A stretch of 64,000 nt of DNA from Taxillus chinensis. Taxonomy: Eukaryota > Streptophyta > Magnoliopsida > Santalales > Loranthaceae. Where the stretch lies: the NCBI GenBank assembly GCA_023512835.1, contig CM042091.1:18059506-18123505 (forward strand). Direction: 5' to 3'. How positions within the stretch are numbered: position 1 is the first letter of the stretch; each line of letters starts with the position of its first letter. The position numbers and the translations under genes are program-made. Under the pieces are notes generated by a model, which saw nothing but the letters and a program-made list of their open reading frames with translations, had not been told where the DNA came from and searched no databases. Shown in pieces: positions 1-11,224 of this stretch.

Positions 1-241
1 AAAAGCAAAAAAAAAAAAACAAATAGAAACCTCATCCTCCTAAGACAGGTACCGAAAGGGCGTTGTAGGGGTGCTAAAACCTTCCCAACACGTAACCAAC
101 TCCCGAACCCATCTCTGGTAACACAGACCACATCTTAACTACTCAAGGTAGAGGGTATCCAACTGTACCCCAAAAACAGTTGGTGGCGACTCTGTATATT
201 TTATCATTTGGGTTTGGCCCGGACGAAAACGAGCGATAACA
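1..241 (+). mobile_element. 3' end of an Ogre-type LTR (Ogre-0)
   Basis: The stretch resembles the last ~240 bp of the long LTRs that end at 15,666 and 49,202: the same order of a 'taccgaaaggg' block, a 'ggtggcgactct' block, a 'ccggacgaaa' block and a terminal 'gataaca'. It is more diverged and lacks the 'accgcacccc' segment of the other copies, so it belongs to a related subfamily. No primer binding site follows; LTR-B sequence begins directly at 242. It is therefore read as the 3' LTR end of an element lying mostly left of the window and inserted into LTR-B. Inference; the left flank cannot be seen. Confidence 0.6.
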
Positions 242-1200
242 CCCAGGGTACTGTTCATCATCATTTTTGCCTGTTCTTCGTCTGGAATCAACCCAGTAAC
301 CCCCCAGACACGCACAAACACGCATCCTACGCAATAGACTGCGATATTTACCTCAAAATGCGTCCAGAACGCCTCTAAATCGCACGGAAACAACAGAAAC
401 ACGCATCAAATTCCAAATTTCTAGAAATCTATATCTAAACCCAAATTTTCATGGTTGACTTATCAACCCTCATGAAAAACACAATTAATCAACCCCAAAA
501 TCACAGAAACATATATCCACAATGATATAAAACAGTTCTTAACCACAAATCTTATGCTAAACCATTAGATCTAACCCAAAATTGATTTTCCCCAAATTCT
601 AGGGTTCATGCTCAATTTCATAAATTATGATTTCATCAAATTCTTAAATGTTAATCCAATAAAACAACAAGAAAAGGGTGAAGAATCAATGGAACACCTA
701 CCTGGAATGATTCTTGATGTTTGAACGAGCTCAAAACGCCCCAAATCGAAGGCTCCAAGCTTCCTTCTCTCTTTCTCTCTCTAAGCTCTCCAACGTAGAC
801 GCAGAAACGCTAAAACGTAACGTGGAAGCTCTCTTTCCCCTTATTTATATTTCTGCTAGTCAATTGACCTAGTCAACCATTGACCCAGTCAATAATTGAC
901 CTCCCAACACAAAAATTGACCTCCAAGGCCCCGAACTCCAAATTGAGTCAAACTACAGTCAAAACGCTCGAAATGACGAGCACAACACTAAGCAGATATT
1001 ATTACACCCAAATGACCGCCCAAACACAAAGTCAACTAATAAATCCCGAAAAGTCAACAATCGGGTCAAATGGGGCCCCAACTCGGAATCGGGCCCAAGT
1101 ACAGTCAAAATGCTCACATCGACGACTACACTACCATCCAGATAGTTACATTTCCATAGAATGACTATCTCTTAAAACTACCCAAATACGAGTCTTTACA
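242..1200 (-). mobile_element. LTR-B fragment, reverse orientation
   Basis: Read on the minus strand this matches the first ~965 bp of the complete LTR-B at 56,300-57,265, starting with TGTAAAGACTCG at 1,200. It carries the same 'tataaata' promoter box (near 845-852), the same cluster of TTGAC motifs and a CT-rich run (761-785) equivalent to the (GA)n of the other copy. It abuts Ogre-1 ORF1 sequence at 1,201, so LTR-B inserted into Ogre-1. Its remainder is not in the window because Ogre-0 sequence begins at 241. Confidence 0.75.
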
Positions 1201-1204
1201 CTTT

Positions 1205-2560
1205 CCACCAGAAGAGTTGCACAAGGCAGACTGGGTCACAGTAGAATTTTCACAAGACTTCACTAATGAGTTACGAGCCAAATGGAGTCAGTGGACGGAT
1301 GAAAGAAAGATTGCTTATGCCCAACAATTTGGTGATCTACTGCTTTTAACCAACCTACCAGTTGATAGAGACATGCTTCAAGCTACACTTCACTTTTGGG
1401 AGCCAAGGCGTAAATGCTTCGACTTCAATGGTATTGACCTTGTTCCTACTGTCGAAGAATATAGAAGACTGCTTGACATACCAGAAGATCACTAAAGGAA
1501 CATTTACTTACCTGATCCAAGAAAGGCAGGATGAAGAGGTTTTACTGAAATGATGGAGGTCCGCATTTGGAGAGCACCTTTTCTGGTAAACCGCGAGGGG
1601 CGAGAGCAGCTATCATGGGAAACTATTCAGGAGGTTACGTCGACTACTACAGAAATAGGATTTCACCGGCTTTTAACTCTAGCCATCTACGGGTTAGTCA
1701 TTTTTCCGCGCATCTCGGCGTATGTAGACATGGTAGTCATTAACTTGGGGCGACAAGTGGTGCAAGGTTGTGATCCCACCCTGGCTATCTTAGCAGAAAC
1801 TATCCGTTTCCTTTACGATCTGAGAACTCATGGTTCTGGACAATTCACTGGCTACTTACCACTTTTCTGCACTTGGCTGAAGGGGCACCTCCCCTGTGCT
1901 GTCCCCAACTTCACACCGGTATACCAGTTACCTTATACCACACTATTGGACATCCTACTCAGTAAGTGGATTCTGCCCAAAGGAGTGGAAGACTGGAAGA
2001 AAAAGCTGCAGGACTTAAAGGAAGAAGACATCGTCTGGATTGCTCCCTGGATGCCAAGGTACTCTATGACATACAGTTGTGGTGAGTACAACTGGGTTCC
2101 TTTGCTAGGCCCCTGGGGAGCTACTGCTTATGCACCACTGTAGTGTGGAAGACAGCTAGGAGACAGTCAGGTTGTTCCGGTATTGTATGGGATGGAGGAC
2201 TGTGACTTCACTTATGGTCATACCATGCTAGAAGAGAAGGGGATGTAGTTGCATCAAGCGTGGACCATACCTCGCAAGATTCAGCCTAATAACTCAAAAT
2301 CTGGTATCTTTCCAGCTTACATTCCTTGGAGAGCATAGCACGAGCCACAAGCAGGGTTTGATCGTGAGGACCCTCTTGCAAGAGAACTAGGAGCTGAGGC
2401 AGCAAGTCCACAGACTGGAAGTCGCTTTGGAGAGAGCTACTCAGAGGTTGCAGTTGAGGGACAAGCAACTGGAGACCGTGTTGCAGCAAAGGGAGGATGC
2501 CGAAGAAAGACTGCCGCAGAGGAGGAGGCATCGCGCTTGAAGACCATGTTACCATCTTTG
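1205..2560 (+). pseudogene. Ogre-1 ORF1 (DUF7745-like), broken
   Basis: This is the accessory ORF1 that Ogre elements carry upstream of gag; its biochemical role is not known to me. The reading frame contains the conserved 'PTVEEYRRLLDIPED' block near 1,450-1,490 and a Trp/Leu-rich region up to 2,143. Compared with the Ogre-2 copy (35,706-33,213, minus) the frame has three extra stops: TAA at 1,493, TGA near 1,531 and TAG at 2,141 where Ogre-2 has CAG. The C-terminal part (2,144-2,560) drifts between frames; in Ogre-2 it reads as a Gln/Leu/Arg-rich coiled coil. The first ~50 residues are missing because LTR-B interrupts the gene. Confidence 0.75.
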
Positions 2561-2845
2561 AGATGACTGAATAATTGCCTTAGAGCCATGTAGTTTCTGT
2601 TATTGTAGTTGTTAGAAGGTTGCACGGCATTTATGCATGTAATCTTTTTCCTTTTATTAATAAAATGAAGTTTATTAAACCCGTTCACTCGTATCCATTC
2701 ACGCATCTCATGCATTCATGCAAAAAGTGAAAACAAAACTAAAAAAATGCTCACCCTTCGTGTTTCTTTCAATCGAAATATTTCTTCATCCAGAATTGGA
2801 GACACTTACAACCTTCGGTCCAGACACAAGCACACGTCCATTCGA

Positions 2846-4640
2846 TGGCCGACGAGAATGAAAATAGACTGATGGGGCTAGAGCAGAGTCACCAAGGCAT
2901 GAGTGACACCCTTCAGAACCTACAAGAATAGATGAACCGTATGGCAGAAATGATGGCTCGATTGGTCGAAGGAGCTCCAAGAGAAGCAAACCCACAGCCT
3001 AGGCCAGAAGTAACACAACCTCCACCTCCCACACAGCCTGCGACACACAATGTCATTCACGAGCATTTGGGCACGCCCAATCCAGGCCAATACACTTCAC
3101 CAGCAATGGGAGTTCCTACAGAAGTGGTAGGCTCTCCGGCATACAAAGAAGAGGATGAGTCCCCTGCACTAAGGAGGATTGAAGAACGATTAAAGGCCGT
3201 TGAAGGCGCCGAAATCTATGGCATGATTAATCCTGATGAGCTGTGCCTAGTCCCTGGTGTTGTTTTACCCTATAAGTTTAAGATGCCCGAATTTGAGAGG
3301 TTCAACGGCACACACTGTCCCAGAACTCGCTTGGCGATGTATTGTCAAAAAATGGCCGCATACACTAGCGATGATAGACTTCTTATGTCTGCTTCCAGGA
3401 GAGTCTAACGGTAGCACCCTTACGTTGGTATTTTCAGCTGGATGAAGGACGTATCAGAACATGGAAGGATTTGGCTACCGCATTCCTGGCACAATATAAA
3501 CATGTCATTGAACTAGCCTTGGACCGTCTGACATTATAGTCTTTGGAGAAAGGCCCTAATGAAAATTTCAAGGACTATGCAAGAAGGTGGAGGGAAACTG
3601 CTGCGAAGTGCAACCTCCATTAACAGAAAGAGAGCTCACTACATTGTTCATCAACACATTGAAGGGCGTATATTATGAAAAGCTAATCGGTCATGTTTTT
3701 AGCACTTTCGCCGATCTAGTTGCTTCAGGCGAGCTCATGAGAGTGGAGTCAAAGGAGGAAAGCTGAAGGAGAAATGGTTGAGGCACCAAAAAGGTCACCA
3801 ATACCGCCAAAGATGAAAGAAGGGGAAACTAACTTCGTGTATCAGTCTGGCCCAATAATGCAACCTAACCCTCCCCAAATGCCTGTTTACTTCAGACCAC
3901 CTCTAGTAGCCGCATATGCCGCACCTGCACCTATCCCGTAGTTCCAACCTTTCCAATTTCAGGCAAGACCCCAATACACTTACCCGGCTCCACAATTTCC
4001 TCAACTACCTACCCCAGCACCAGTCCAAGCACCCGTCAGAAGCCCATCTACTGACCCGAAACCAAATCAAGCTCCCAAGAAGCACTAGGAGTTCGACCCA
4101 ATCCCTATGACTTATGCTGAACTGTACCCAAGGCTCCTCGAGGCAAGACTGGTAGTCCCTACCCCTGTTGGAGAACTGAAACCGCTATACCCAAATTGGT
4201 ACAAACCATACCTTCGTTGCGTATATCATGCTGGTGCCGTAGGACGCAATGTTGAAGGTTGCATCGCATTTAAAAGGAAAGTCCAAGCGTTAAAAGATGC
4301 TCACTGGTTGGACTTTGCGACACTATCCAATTCCCCGAGTGTCAACAACAACCCATTGCCAGAACACTCTAATAATGTTACCGCCATCAGCTCGGAAGCT
4401 AGGATTGCGAAGATCTCCCAAGTACGGATGCAAAGGGACCAGTTGTTTCAATTTTTATTTAAGTACGAGTATTTGTTAACCCCATCAGCTATTGAAGGTG
4501 AAGAAGGGACTGACCAACAAAAAAGGCATCTGTTCCATGAGACGGCTCCAGGACATGACATTAACAACTGTACGGAGTTTGAAAGTGTTGTTCAAGAATT
4601 GATGGACAACCGAAGGATCGAAATTTCAAAACAGTGTTGA
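2846..4640 (+). pseudogene. Ogre-1 gag (capsid/nucleocapsid), broken
   Basis: Gag forms the virus-like particle and packages element RNA in the cytoplasm. The N-terminal part (2,846-3,408) contains a Met/Gln-rich helix, a Pro-rich linker and the start of the retrotransposon gag domain. That domain continues in another frame to about 3,770 (ARRWRETAAK and LFINTLKGVYYEKL can be read). The C-terminal part (4,107-4,640) holds two degenerate C-x2-H-x(4-5)-GH-x4-C zinc knuckles: CVYHAGAVGRNVEGC, with the second His changed to Arg, and HLFHETAPGHDINNC, with the first Cys changed to His. There are stops and frameshifts near 2,929, 3,360-3,410 and 3,600, so no intact protein is predicted. Confidence 0.8.
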
Positions 4641-4835
4641 CCTATCCGTCTAGATGGTCCAAGGAGATAATGCAAGCGGTTTCACGACCTACCCAAGCCC
4701 CTCAGGATTTACACTATAACTCCAGAAATACCCCTGTTACCCCATGGGATCCAACCTCTTACCATCCATATACCCCCTCAACCTTCCTACAAAAGTGAGA
4801 AAGTTGTTCCTTGGAGGTACAGATGTGAAGCAGTA

Positions 4836-6177
4836 GTGCAAGGGAACCCCCAAAGTGCTCAAACAAAGAAGACAACTCGGAGTGGATGTCCTTACGCACC
4901 CGAAGTGCTCGAACAATCGAAGAAGGGAAAAGTTGTTGCATCAGAACCAGCCAACGAGGAAATTCAAATTACTGAGGAAGATGCTGCTGAGTTTCTGAAG
5001 TTGATTAAGCATAGTGAATATAATATCATGGAACAACTAAGCAAACAGCCCGCTCGGATCTCACTACTCTCACTGCTAAAAGATTCTACTCCACACCGAG
5101 AAGCATTAATGAAGGTCCTTAGCAAGGCTTACGTCCCACCAACTATTTCGGTGGAGAACATGGACACCCTTGCTGGAAACCTTATAGTGGATGACTTTAT
5201 ATCATTTAGCGAGGATGAACTGCTGCAAGAGGGCAAGGGTCACATTAAAGCTTTGCACATTTCTGTCAAGTGCAAAGAACACACCATCTCCCGGGTACTA
5301 TCGATAATGGGTCTGCTGTCAACATTATGCCTTTACAAATATTACAACAGCTGCCCATAGATTCCTCGTACATGCGGTCGAGTAACATGGTAGTTCAAGC
5401 CTTTGATGGTGGGAAAAGAGAAGTAACAGGAACGCTGGATATCCCATTGCTGATCGGACCCATGGTCTTTTCAGTTGAATTTCAGATCTTGGATATTGCA
5501 CCATACTACAGTTGCTTGTTGGGAAGGCCATGGATTCACACAGTGGGAGCAGTACCTTCTACTCTGCACCAGAAACTGAAGTTTGTGGTTGACGATCACC
5601 TCATTTGTGTATCCGGGGAGACAGACCTGTTGGTAACCAAGCCCTCATCCATGCCTTGTATTGACAGTGGAGAGGACGTACCTGAATGTTATTTCCGACC
5701 CTTTGAAGTAGTCAATGTCACCTATGTGACACGGCCCAGTTTGTATCAAAAGATAGGAGCTCAACTGTCCAAAGCTACCAAGATGATTGCACATACGATG
5801 CTTAGGCAAGGACATAAGCCAGGACTTGGGCTCGGGACATCCTCGCATGGCATGAAAGACCCATTACGCATCTGGGGCATGACAGAACGATATGGACTAG
5901 GCTACAAACCCACCAAAGCAGACCGGCAGAAGGAAGCCTCCAGGAAGAGGGAAGTCAAAATGGCCAAGCTGCAGAAGCGACCTATCCAAGAAGAGCGGAT
6001 GACATTTCCACCCTTAGAAGACACATTCTACAGTGGAGGGTTTGCTTATCAAGAGAAGGCTTCGATCATTGCTGCTGTGGAGAGCAAAGAGCCAGAAGCG
6101 GGCCATGTGTTGTTCGTGCAGGAAGGAGCACTAGGACAACCTCTCAACAATTGGACTAGCACATGTCTCCCCGTAAT
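4836..6177 (+). pseudogene. Ogre-1 protease and G-patch region (exon before intron)
   Basis: The aspartic protease matures the Gag-Pol polyprotein. The active-site motif IDNGSAVNIMPL lies near 5,300-5,340. A one-frame shift close to 5,295 separates the upstream frame (4,836-5,360) from the downstream frame (5,270-6,181), so the protease is broken; in Ogre-2 the equivalent stretch reads LIDNGSADNIMPL. Downstream, MLRQGHKPGLGLG with a later RYGLGYKP (about 5,795-5,910) looks like a G-patch (RNA-binding) module, often seen in this lineage. The frame runs to a TAA two codons past the proposed splice donor at 6,178. Confidence 0.8.
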
Positions 6178-6374
6178 GTAATCCTTGGGGGAATCCTATT
6201 TGGATATTTGTTTATTTCACTTTTATGCCTCTTTCAGTATTTAAGAAACAATTTATGTCTCTTTGGATATTTCGCTTTCAATAAAGTGTATGTTTTCCAA
6301 AAACGGTGCATTGCATCTCATTATCATATGCATATCATATTTTGCTATCAACTTGTTGATCTTTTCACAAACAG
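6178..6374 (+). other. Ogre-1 intron between protease and RT
   Basis: A 197-nt AT-rich stretch separates the protease frame (stop at 6,179-6,181) from the RT frame. It begins GTAATC and ends with a pyrimidine-rich tract and ACAG. Joining at these sites restores a single frame: the last two exon-1 bases plus the first exon-2 base make one codon, then Y-H-G-F follows. The same is true of Ogre-2 at 39,729-39,899. An intron at this place is known for Ogre elements, where splicing sets the Gag-Pro to Pol ratio. The exact donor is my inference; an alternative GT at 6,173 would not keep the frame. Confidence 0.75.
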
Positions 6375-7935
6375 GTACCATGGATTCAACGAGGGTGTGA
6401 CAAGCAATGATGAGGCGGGATGCCAAAAGTTTGACCAAAGTTCGGATTGGGAGAAGTCAGTGCATGAGACAAGTGAGGCTGACTTAGAAGAGGAGGTCGA
6501 TTTACCTGAAGATATCCTTCGACTGTTGGAAAGGGAAGACCAATTCAAGACCCCAAGTGAGGACCCTCTAGAAACAGTGAATGTGGGGATAGACGCAGAA
6601 CCAAGAAGGCTTAAAGTGAGTTCTTCATTATCCGCGGAGATCAAGGGGCAGTTGATTGAATTGTTGACCAGTTTTAAGGATGTGTTTGCCTGGTCCTATG
6701 AAGATATGCCAGGCCTGAATCCAGATATCGTGCAACATCAAATACCACTGAAGCCAGAATGTCCGCCAGTCCAGCAGAAGCTACGAAGGATGAGGCCCCA
6801 AATGATATTGAAGATCAAAGAGGAGATCATAAAACAGTGGGACGATGGTTTCCTCAGTGTTGCTCATTATCCAGAATGGGCGGCGAACATTGTGCCAGTA
6901 CCAAAGAAAGGGGGAAAAATCCGAATATGCGTTGACTACTGCAATCTGAATAAGGCGAGCCCAAAAGATAATTTTCTACTCCCACATATTGATACTCTGG
7001 TGGACAACACGGCGAAGCATGCTTTGTTTTCATTTATGAATGGATTCTCGGGCTATAACCAAATCCAGATGGCCCCTGAGCACAAGGAGCGAACAACCTT
7101 CACAACATTATGGGGTACATTTTGTTACAATGTGATGCCATTCGGACTCAAGAATGCGGGAGCCACTTACCAAAGAGCTATGGTCTCTTTGTTTCACGAT
7201 ATGATGCATAAGGAGGTGGAAGTGTACGTGGATGACATGATAGTCAAATCAGTAAGTACGGAAAGTCATGTTGAGGTACTCTGCAAACTCTTCCAAAGGT
7301 TGCAAAAGTATCAACTCAAGTTGAACCCAGAGAAATGTACTTTTGGGGCTACATCGGGTAAGCTATTGGGCTTCATAGTTAGTGAGAAGGGGATAGAGAT
7401 TGACCCTAACAAGATTCGAGCTATCCAGGAGATGTCACCACCAACCACTGTTAGGGAAGTTAGAAGCTTCTTGGGGCACTTGAATTACATCGCTAGGTTC
7501 ATTTCGCAGTTAACGGCCTCATGTGAACCATTATTTAAATCGCTACAAAAGGACAATCCAGAAGTTTGGAATGAAGCATGTCAGGAGGCCTTTGACAAAA
7601 TCAAGCAATACTTGATAAATCCACCAATCCTGGTTCCACCGGTACCTAACAAGCCACTCATCCTATATTTAACTGTCCAAGGCTTATTAATGGGTTCTGT
7701 ATTGGGACAGCATGATGCCTCAGGAAGAAAGGAGCAAACAATTTATTACCTGACCAAGAAGTTCACCCCTGGCGAAGCGAAGTATACTCCCTTGGAAAAG
7801 GCCTGTTGCGCTTTGGTTTGGATTGTCTGACGATTAAGGCAGTACACCCTCTATCATACGACATGGCTTATTGTGAAAGCATGACCCGCTCAAATACTTA
7901 GAGAAACCATCAATTTCTGGGAGGATCGCCAAGTG
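6375..7935 (+). pseudogene. Ogre-1 reverse transcriptase and RNase H
   Basis: The frame contains a complete RT: PVPKKGGKIRICVDY near 6,895-6,940, LFSFMNGFSGYNQI near 7,024-7,065, and the catalytic YVDD at 7,225-7,236. A Ty3-type RNase H domain follows (about 7,640-7,830: 'GSVLGQHDASGRKEQ', 'KFTPGEAKYTPLEKACCALVW'). RT copies element RNA into DNA; RNase H removes the template. The frame stops at a TGA at 7,828-7,830 where Ogre-2 has CGA, and small indels follow near 7,875-7,925. One RT residue differs from its sister copy: DYCNLNKA instead of DYRDLNKA, a change in a normally conserved stretch. Not functional as read. Confidence 0.88.
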
Positions 7936-7939
7936 GCAG

Positions 7940-8485
7940 TTGTTGTTATCCGAATACGATATTGTGTATGTGCCTCAGAAAGCCATAAAAGGAAGTGTTA
8001 TAGCAGATTATTTGGCAGAAAGGGCCTTGGAAGACTACGAGCCTATGAATGTTGGATTTCCAGGTGAGCACATCAATATCATTGAAGAAGAGTCTGACTC
8101 GTGGATTATGTGGTTTGACGGTGCCTCTAGTCTGTTGGGGCATGGTATTGGGGCTATCCTGATATCCCCAAAGGGTAAGCACTTCCCCATGGCAGCCAAG
8201 TTGACATTTCCATGCACAAATAATGTAGCCGAGTATGAAGTGTGTTTGATGGGTCTTCAAGAAGCCATTAATCGAGAAATTAAAAAGTTACAAGTATTCG
8301 GAGATTCAGCCCTTGTGATTTACCAAGTCAGAAATGAGTGGGAAACTCGGAACCACAGATTGGTCCCGTATCAGAAGCTTATCTCTAGGTTGATCGAGCA
8401 ATTTGAGGAGATTACCTTTGAGCACATGCCAAGAGAGCATAATCAGATTCCCGATGCATTGGCCACCTTAGCCTCTCTCATTTGA
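7940..8485 (+). pseudogene. Ogre-1 second, archaeal-type RNase H
   Basis: A second RNase H domain follows the first: WIMWFDGASSLLGHGIGA (8,102-8,155), NNVAEYEVCLMG (8,219-8,255), FGDSALVIYQV (8,297-8,330) and PREHNQIPDALATLASL (8,429-8,480). These supply the expected D, E, D and H/D catalytic positions. An extra RNase H of archaeal/plant type is diagnostic of the Tat lineage of Ty3-gypsy elements. The frame ends at a TGA (8,483-8,485) where Ogre-2 reads CGA and continues into the integrase linker, so it is a premature stop. Confidence 0.85.
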
Positions 8486-8489
8486 CTGG

Positions 8490-9816
8490 ATACAAAACTC
8501 GAGGTTCAATCCTTTGACATTCATATTCGAGACACGCCAGCTCATTGTATGGCTATTGAAGGAGACCCAGAAGAAAAGCCTTGGTATCATGATCTCAGGC
8601 AATATATACTCAAACAAGAATATCCTGAAGGTGCGTCCGACACAGACAAGAGGAACATCCGGCGGGCTGCAACCAAGTATTACCTCGTTGGTTCTATATT
8701 ATATCGACGAAATCATGACATGGTGCTACTGCGTTGTGTAGAAAAGGAAGAGTCGTCACAACTAATGAAGGGAGCTGTGGATCACATGCAAACGGATATG
8801 CACTGGCAAGACAAATTATGAGAATGGGTTATTACTGGGTCACAATGGAGAAGGACTGCATTGATTATGTACGCAAGTGTTTCAAATGTCAGATATATGG
8901 TGATCGGATTCAAACACGCTCATCTCAGTTGCATGTGATGACTTCACCATGGCCTTTCTCACTTTGGGGCATGGATGTCATCGGACCTATATCACCGAAG
9001 GCATCTAATGGACATCGCTTCATCTTGGTGGCCATTGATTACTTCACTAAATGGGTGGAAACTGCATCTTACGCCAATGTGACACAAGCAGTGGTGGTCA
9101 AGTTTGTTCGTAACAATATCATATGCCGTTATGGACTCCCAGAGCAAATCATCACAGACAACGCGACAAACTTGAATAGCCGAATGATGGGTAATCTATG
9201 TGAGCAATTCAAGATCCAACATCGAAATTCGACCCCGTACAGACCCAAGATGAATGGGGCAGTCGAAGCAGCTAACAAGAATATCAAGAATATTGTTAGA
9301 AAGATGACCGAGACGTACAAGGATTGGCATGAGAAGCTGCCCTATGCATTACACGCATACCACACCTCGGTGTGTACATCAATTGGGGCAACTCCATTCT
9401 CATTAGTTTACGGAATGGAGGCGGTGTTGCCAATAGAAGTGGAGATTCCTTCCCTGCGGGTACTCAAGGACACACAGTTGGATGAAGCAGAGTGGGTTCA
9501 AAGTTGGTACGAACAGCTAAATTTTGTGGAAGAAAAGCGCATCTCAGCGGTGAATAGAGACCGTTTGTACCAGCAGAGGATGATGAAAAGTTATGACAAG
9601 AAGGTGAAGCCTCGAACCTTTCAACAGGGGGAGCTTGTACTTAAGAAGATCTTGCCTATCCAAGCGGATCACAGGGGCAAGTGGACACCTAATTATGAAG
9701 GTCCGTACGTCGTCAAAAGAGCTTTTTCGGGCGGAGCATTAATCCTTGTCAAAATGAATGGAAATGAGCTACCAAATCCGGTCAACAGTGATGCCGTTAA
9801 GAAATTCTATGCCTAA
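8490..9816 (+). pseudogene. Ogre-1 integrase
   Basis: Integrase joins element cDNA ends to host DNA in the nucleus. The zinc-binding N-terminus includes CFKCQIYGD (8,878-8,904). The catalytic core shows the three acidic residues in WGMDVIGP (8,968-8,990), ITDNATN (9,151-9,171) and NGAVEAANKN (9,253-9,283). The C-terminus ends at the TAA at 9,814-9,816. Near 8,765 a short deletion removes part of 'LMKELHEGSCG' seen in Ogre-2 and shifts the frame, so the HHCC region is damaged although the core (from 8,734) remains open. Confidence 0.87.
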
Positions 9817-10290
9817 CTCCTATTACAATATTGTATTGGATTAGGATCAACATGTAATCAAATGACTCTATCCATGTCACACCTTTCCTTGTCATTCTCT
9901 CATCTCTTCAATACATCTCACTAAAGTCCCATGAGGATGCCCTACACTGGGGCATTTCCTATTCAAATACCTCCACAACACGAGGAGTGGAAACATGCAT
10001 GCCTAACACCCCTACTTAGCCTAAATCCCAAAGGAAAAAAAAGAATGAAAAAAAACAAAAGAAAAAGAAAAAAACGTGCTCAACCAATTTAGTAGCACAA
10101 TTGTTCAACATTTAGTGACGCCTTGTCCTCAATAATGACCTTTGTAGCAAAAACAACCAGACATTTTCTCTAACCTTCTATCCTCGCCAAAAGCCAACTG
10201 CCAATACCTATACCTTTCTAGAGTCTTTGATTACATGTCTGATCTTTTTCCCAGTCTAATAAGTAACAGGACATCTCGAAGCAGAAAGCA
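9817..10290 (+). other. Ogre-1 3' untranslated region, proximal part
   Basis: No coding sequence is seen. The stretch holds an A-rich tract (10,029-10,076) and unique sequence shared with Ogre-2 (43,356-43,845). Confidence 0.7.
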
Positions 10291-10605
10291 GACTTAGTGA
10301 AAACCCGAAAGGGCGCTAAGGGTAAAACACAAAGCTCAAGAGCGAAAAAAAAAAAGTGAAGCCAGATTTAGTGAGAACCCAAAGACGCACTAAAGGTAAA
10401 ACATAAAGGCAAAAAGAAAACCGGATTTAGTGAAAACTCGAAAGGGCATTAAGGGTAAAATACAAAGGCAAAAAGAAATCCGGACTTAGTGAAAACTTGA
10501 AAGGGCACTAAGGGTAAAATATAAAGGCAAAAGAAAAATCGAACTTAGCGAAAACCTGAAAGGGCACTAAGGACAAAGCAAAGACAACAAAAAAAGAACC
10601 AAGCA
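10291..10605 (+). repeat. Ogre-1 3' tandem array A (~59-bp unit)
   Basis: About five copies of a unit beginning 'gacttagtgaaaacccgaaa', starting near 10,291, 10,365, 10,424, 10,483 and 10,542. The last three spacings are 59 bp; the first is longer because of an A-run. Ogre-2 has a shorter array of the same unit at about 43,850-44,075. Confidence 0.85.
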
Positions 10606-11224
10606 ATGCAACGTCCAACACTTGAGGTTAGAGATGATCATAGACTCAATGCAAACCAGCCGACAAAGTGTGCCAGCGAAGCAGCCACATATTACAAGCA
10701 AGAGAAGAACTTTGGTCAAACTGAAGGCACACCCAAATCAAAATTGCGCCTCGCAGTTTTCAAGAAGTCAGGTTTTGTTTGTTAAAGTTAAGCATGTTGT
10801 GCTTTATATGATGTGATTATGATAAATTGAGATCATGCTCATAAATTCTTTTTCAAAATGTTTGGTTTTACAAATTTTTATCTCGTTATAGAGTGAAACC
10901 TTCCAAAGTCCTAATAGACTTCCCCAAGGATTACCTCACAGGAAGAAATTACTACAAAGAATTATGAGGCAACACCAAGGCCCCATCGATATAATCCCTA
11001 AGAAGGACTAAAGCATGGCAATAAAGGTTGGGAAAAACGATAGCCCACCATTGACGCCAGCAGCGTCTGTAGAAGCCTAGCTCATGACAACTGTTGTTCC
11101 GTTGAAGCCAACAGAACCCTGAGAAGAACTGGGCAGTGAAAGTCAAGCATCATGACACTCCATCAAGAGCTCTACCTCAACAGAAGGATGGGAGCACAAG
11201 GATGGGAGCTCTACCTCAACAGAA

